Shown piece after piece: positions 7,494 to 8,388 of a stretch of DNA of 8,388 nucleotides. The translations under genes and the position numbers were made by a program. The DNA is taken from contig JANXVS010000386.1 of the NCBI GenBank assembly GCA_025351555.1, positions 1 through 8,388 on the forward strand, in the 5' to 3' direction. The stretch comes from Pseudomonadota bacterium. GTDB taxonomy: Bacteria; Pseudomonadota; Gammaproteobacteria; Xanthomonadales; Rhodanobacteraceae. The stretch's first letter is position 1, and each line of letters begins with the position of its first letter. The notes under the pieces are model-generated. The model searched no databases, had not been told where the DNA came from, and saw nothing but the letters and a program-made list of their open reading frames with translations.

Positions 7494-7541
7494 GAAATCA
7501 CCAAGGGCAGCAGGGCCGGTCTATCGGCACAAAACGCGTGA

Positions 7542-7547
7542 AGTATA
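7542..7547 (-). promoter_or_regulatory. Candidate -10 element for the cytochrome gene
   Basis: The minus strand reads TATACT (5 of 6 to consensus) 48 bases upstream of the GTG start, inside the 93-bp gap after the SDR gene. No good -35 lies at 16-18 bp (TTCCTT at 17 bp matches poorly). It suggests that the cytochrome gene starts its own transcript separate from the SDR gene. Confidence 0.35.
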
Positions 7548-7586
7548 ACGACCGTTCGCCGAGCAAGGAAGCCGGGTGGCCCGCAA

Positions 7587-8381
7587 TCAGACCATACCCC
7601 CATTCACGCCGATCACTTGACCGTTGATATAGCCGGCCGCTTCAGAGCACAGAAAACCGATCAGCGCCGCGACCTCCTCAGGCGTACCCGCGCGGCCCGC
7701 TGGCACGATGGCCTTGATCTGTTCATCGTCAAAAACTCCCGCCGCCATGCGCCCGGCGATCACGCCCGGAGCTACGACGTTGACCGTGATCCCGCGCGAG
7801 GCCATCTCGCGCGCCAGCGATTTTGCCGCGCCGTGCAAGGCGGATTTGGCCGCCGCGTAATTGACCTGGCCACGATTGCCGAGCACCGCTGCGACCGACG
7901 ACACACAGACAATCCGCCCGAACTTCGCCCGCGCCATCGGCAACAGAAGTGGTTGCGTCGCATGAAAAAAACCGTGCAGCGACACATCAATCACACGATG
8001 CCATTGCTCCTCGCGCATCCCCGCCAACGGCGCGTCGTCGTGCACACCGGCGTTGTGCACCAGGACTTCGATCGGCCCGGCTTGCAGAATTTCATCGAGC
8101 GCCGCACGCGTTGCCGCACCGTCAACCAGATCGAATGCCACTGCTTCAGCCCGGCCTCCGACAGATTGAATTTCATCCGCCAGCGCCTGCGCGCGCGCGC
8201 GATTCGCGTTGGCGTGGATGGTTACAAAGCAACCCTGCGCCGCGAGCGCACGACAGATCGCACCGCCGATATCGCCGCTGCCGCCGGTGACGAGGGCGCG
8301 GCGGCGCCTGTTGCCAACTGTCTCATCGATCATGCGGGCATTCTTGCACAGCTCTTCCAGCCGCCGCGTATAATGATGCAT
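7587..8381 (-). CDS. FabG-like SDR ketoreductase, possibly of an aryl-polyene/xanthomonadin pigment cluster
   Basis: Classical short-chain dehydrogenase/reductase, probably an NADPH-dependent 3-oxoacyl-ACP reductase; 264 residues from ATG 8381. The Rossmann glycine motif is TGGSGDIG (32-39) and NAG is at 110-112. The catalytic Ser162, Tyr175 and Lys179 lie in SSVAAVLGNRGQVNYAAAK. The C-terminus YINGQVIGVNGGMV is typical of FabG-type enzymes. Where E. coli FabG has the tetrad Asn (WNDIIETNL), this protein has Ser134 (WHRVIDVSL). The NRGQVNYAAAK block and the GGM end recall ketoreductases of aryl-polyene clusters, known from memory and not checked. Start: ATG 8333 would give the usual short leader before the first strand. 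However, codons from about 8369 to 8334 mostly end in G or C in this frame, which favours ATG 8381 or a start beyond the edge, since the frame stays open there. Its stop is 93 bp before the cytochrome gene. Confidence 0.88.
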   Translation of the reverse strand: MHHYTRRLEELCKNARMIDETVGNRRRRALVTGGSGDIGGAICRALAAQGCFVTIHANANRARAQALADEIQSVGGRAEAVAFDLVDGAATRAALDEILQAGPIEVLVHNAGVHDDAPLAGMREEQWHRVIDVSLHGFFHATQPLLLPMARAKFGRIVCVSSVAAVLGNRGQVNYAAAKSALHGAAKSLAREMASRGITVNVVAPGVIAGRMAAGVFDDEQIKAIVPAGRAGTPEEVAALIGFLCSEAAGYINGQVIGVNGGMV

Positions 8382-8388
8382 GCAATTT

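Noticed and set aside
6705..7541. A 278-codon plus-strand open frame over the cytochrome gene
   Set aside because: It is antisense to a cytochrome with intact CxxCH and anchor; the translation shows no motif.
7561..7589. Possible terminator after the SDR gene (short CGGG/CCCG stem)
   Set aside because: It has only a 4-bp stem with a 3-base loop and no T-run, which is too weak to call.
1..8388. Insertion sequences, CRISPR arrays, tRNA/rRNA genes, phage or defence genes
   Set aside because: I found no transposase or integrase sequence, repeat-spacer pattern, structural RNA or defence domain in reading both strands.

Overview
The window is GC-rich and every convincing gene lies on the minus strand, so the order of transcription runs from the right end to the left: SDR reductase, membrane-anchored cytochrome c5-type protein, alpha/beta hydrolase, zapE, efflux adaptor, RND efflux pump, and the start of icd. 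The gene content points to a gammaproteobacterium: an E. coli-type NADP isocitrate dehydrogenase with the AceK-target serine, a full-length ZapE/AFG1 ATPase, a cytochrome c5-like protein and an AcrAB/MexAB-type pump. The right-hand SDR looks like the ketoreductases of aryl-polyene/xanthomonadin pigment clusters. That makes Xanthomonadales (Lysobacterales) the best guess, but the lineage is inferred from recalled family resemblance, not from a search.

Right part (7587-8388): a FabG-like short-chain dehydrogenase whose reading frame is open to the window edge. Its usual tetrad Asn is replaced by Ser. Middle-right (6195-7493): a TatA-like-sized anchored monoheme cytochrome with a GTG start and its own candidate -10 element, then, after a 69-bp gap holding a strong hairpin, a COG2945-type alpha/beta hydrolase whose stop codon overlaps the zapE start (ATGA). 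Middle (4940-5097): a 158-bp control region in front of the efflux operon with three tandem 7-bp repeats, a weak sigma70-like promoter and an imperfect palindrome over the -10.

Left part (488-4939): a two-gene efflux operon, a lipoprotein adaptor (MFP) followed 15 bp later by a 1077-residue inner-membrane HAE1 RND transporter. The proton-relay residues are intact, but there is a Ser/Gly/Thr/Ala-rich insert of about 25 residues in the second periplasmic loop. No outer-membrane channel gene and no local regulator gene are visible. The far left (1-362) is the first 120 codons of icd.

Gaps between genes are 125, 15, 158, -4, 69 and 93 bp, so there is no long gene-free stretch. The window looks like ordinary chromosomal core with an efflux operon. 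I see no mobile element, CRISPR array, tRNA, rRNA or clearly new multi-gene system. The most interesting signals are the heptad array upstream of the pump operon, the pump insert, and the probable pigment-cluster edge at the right.
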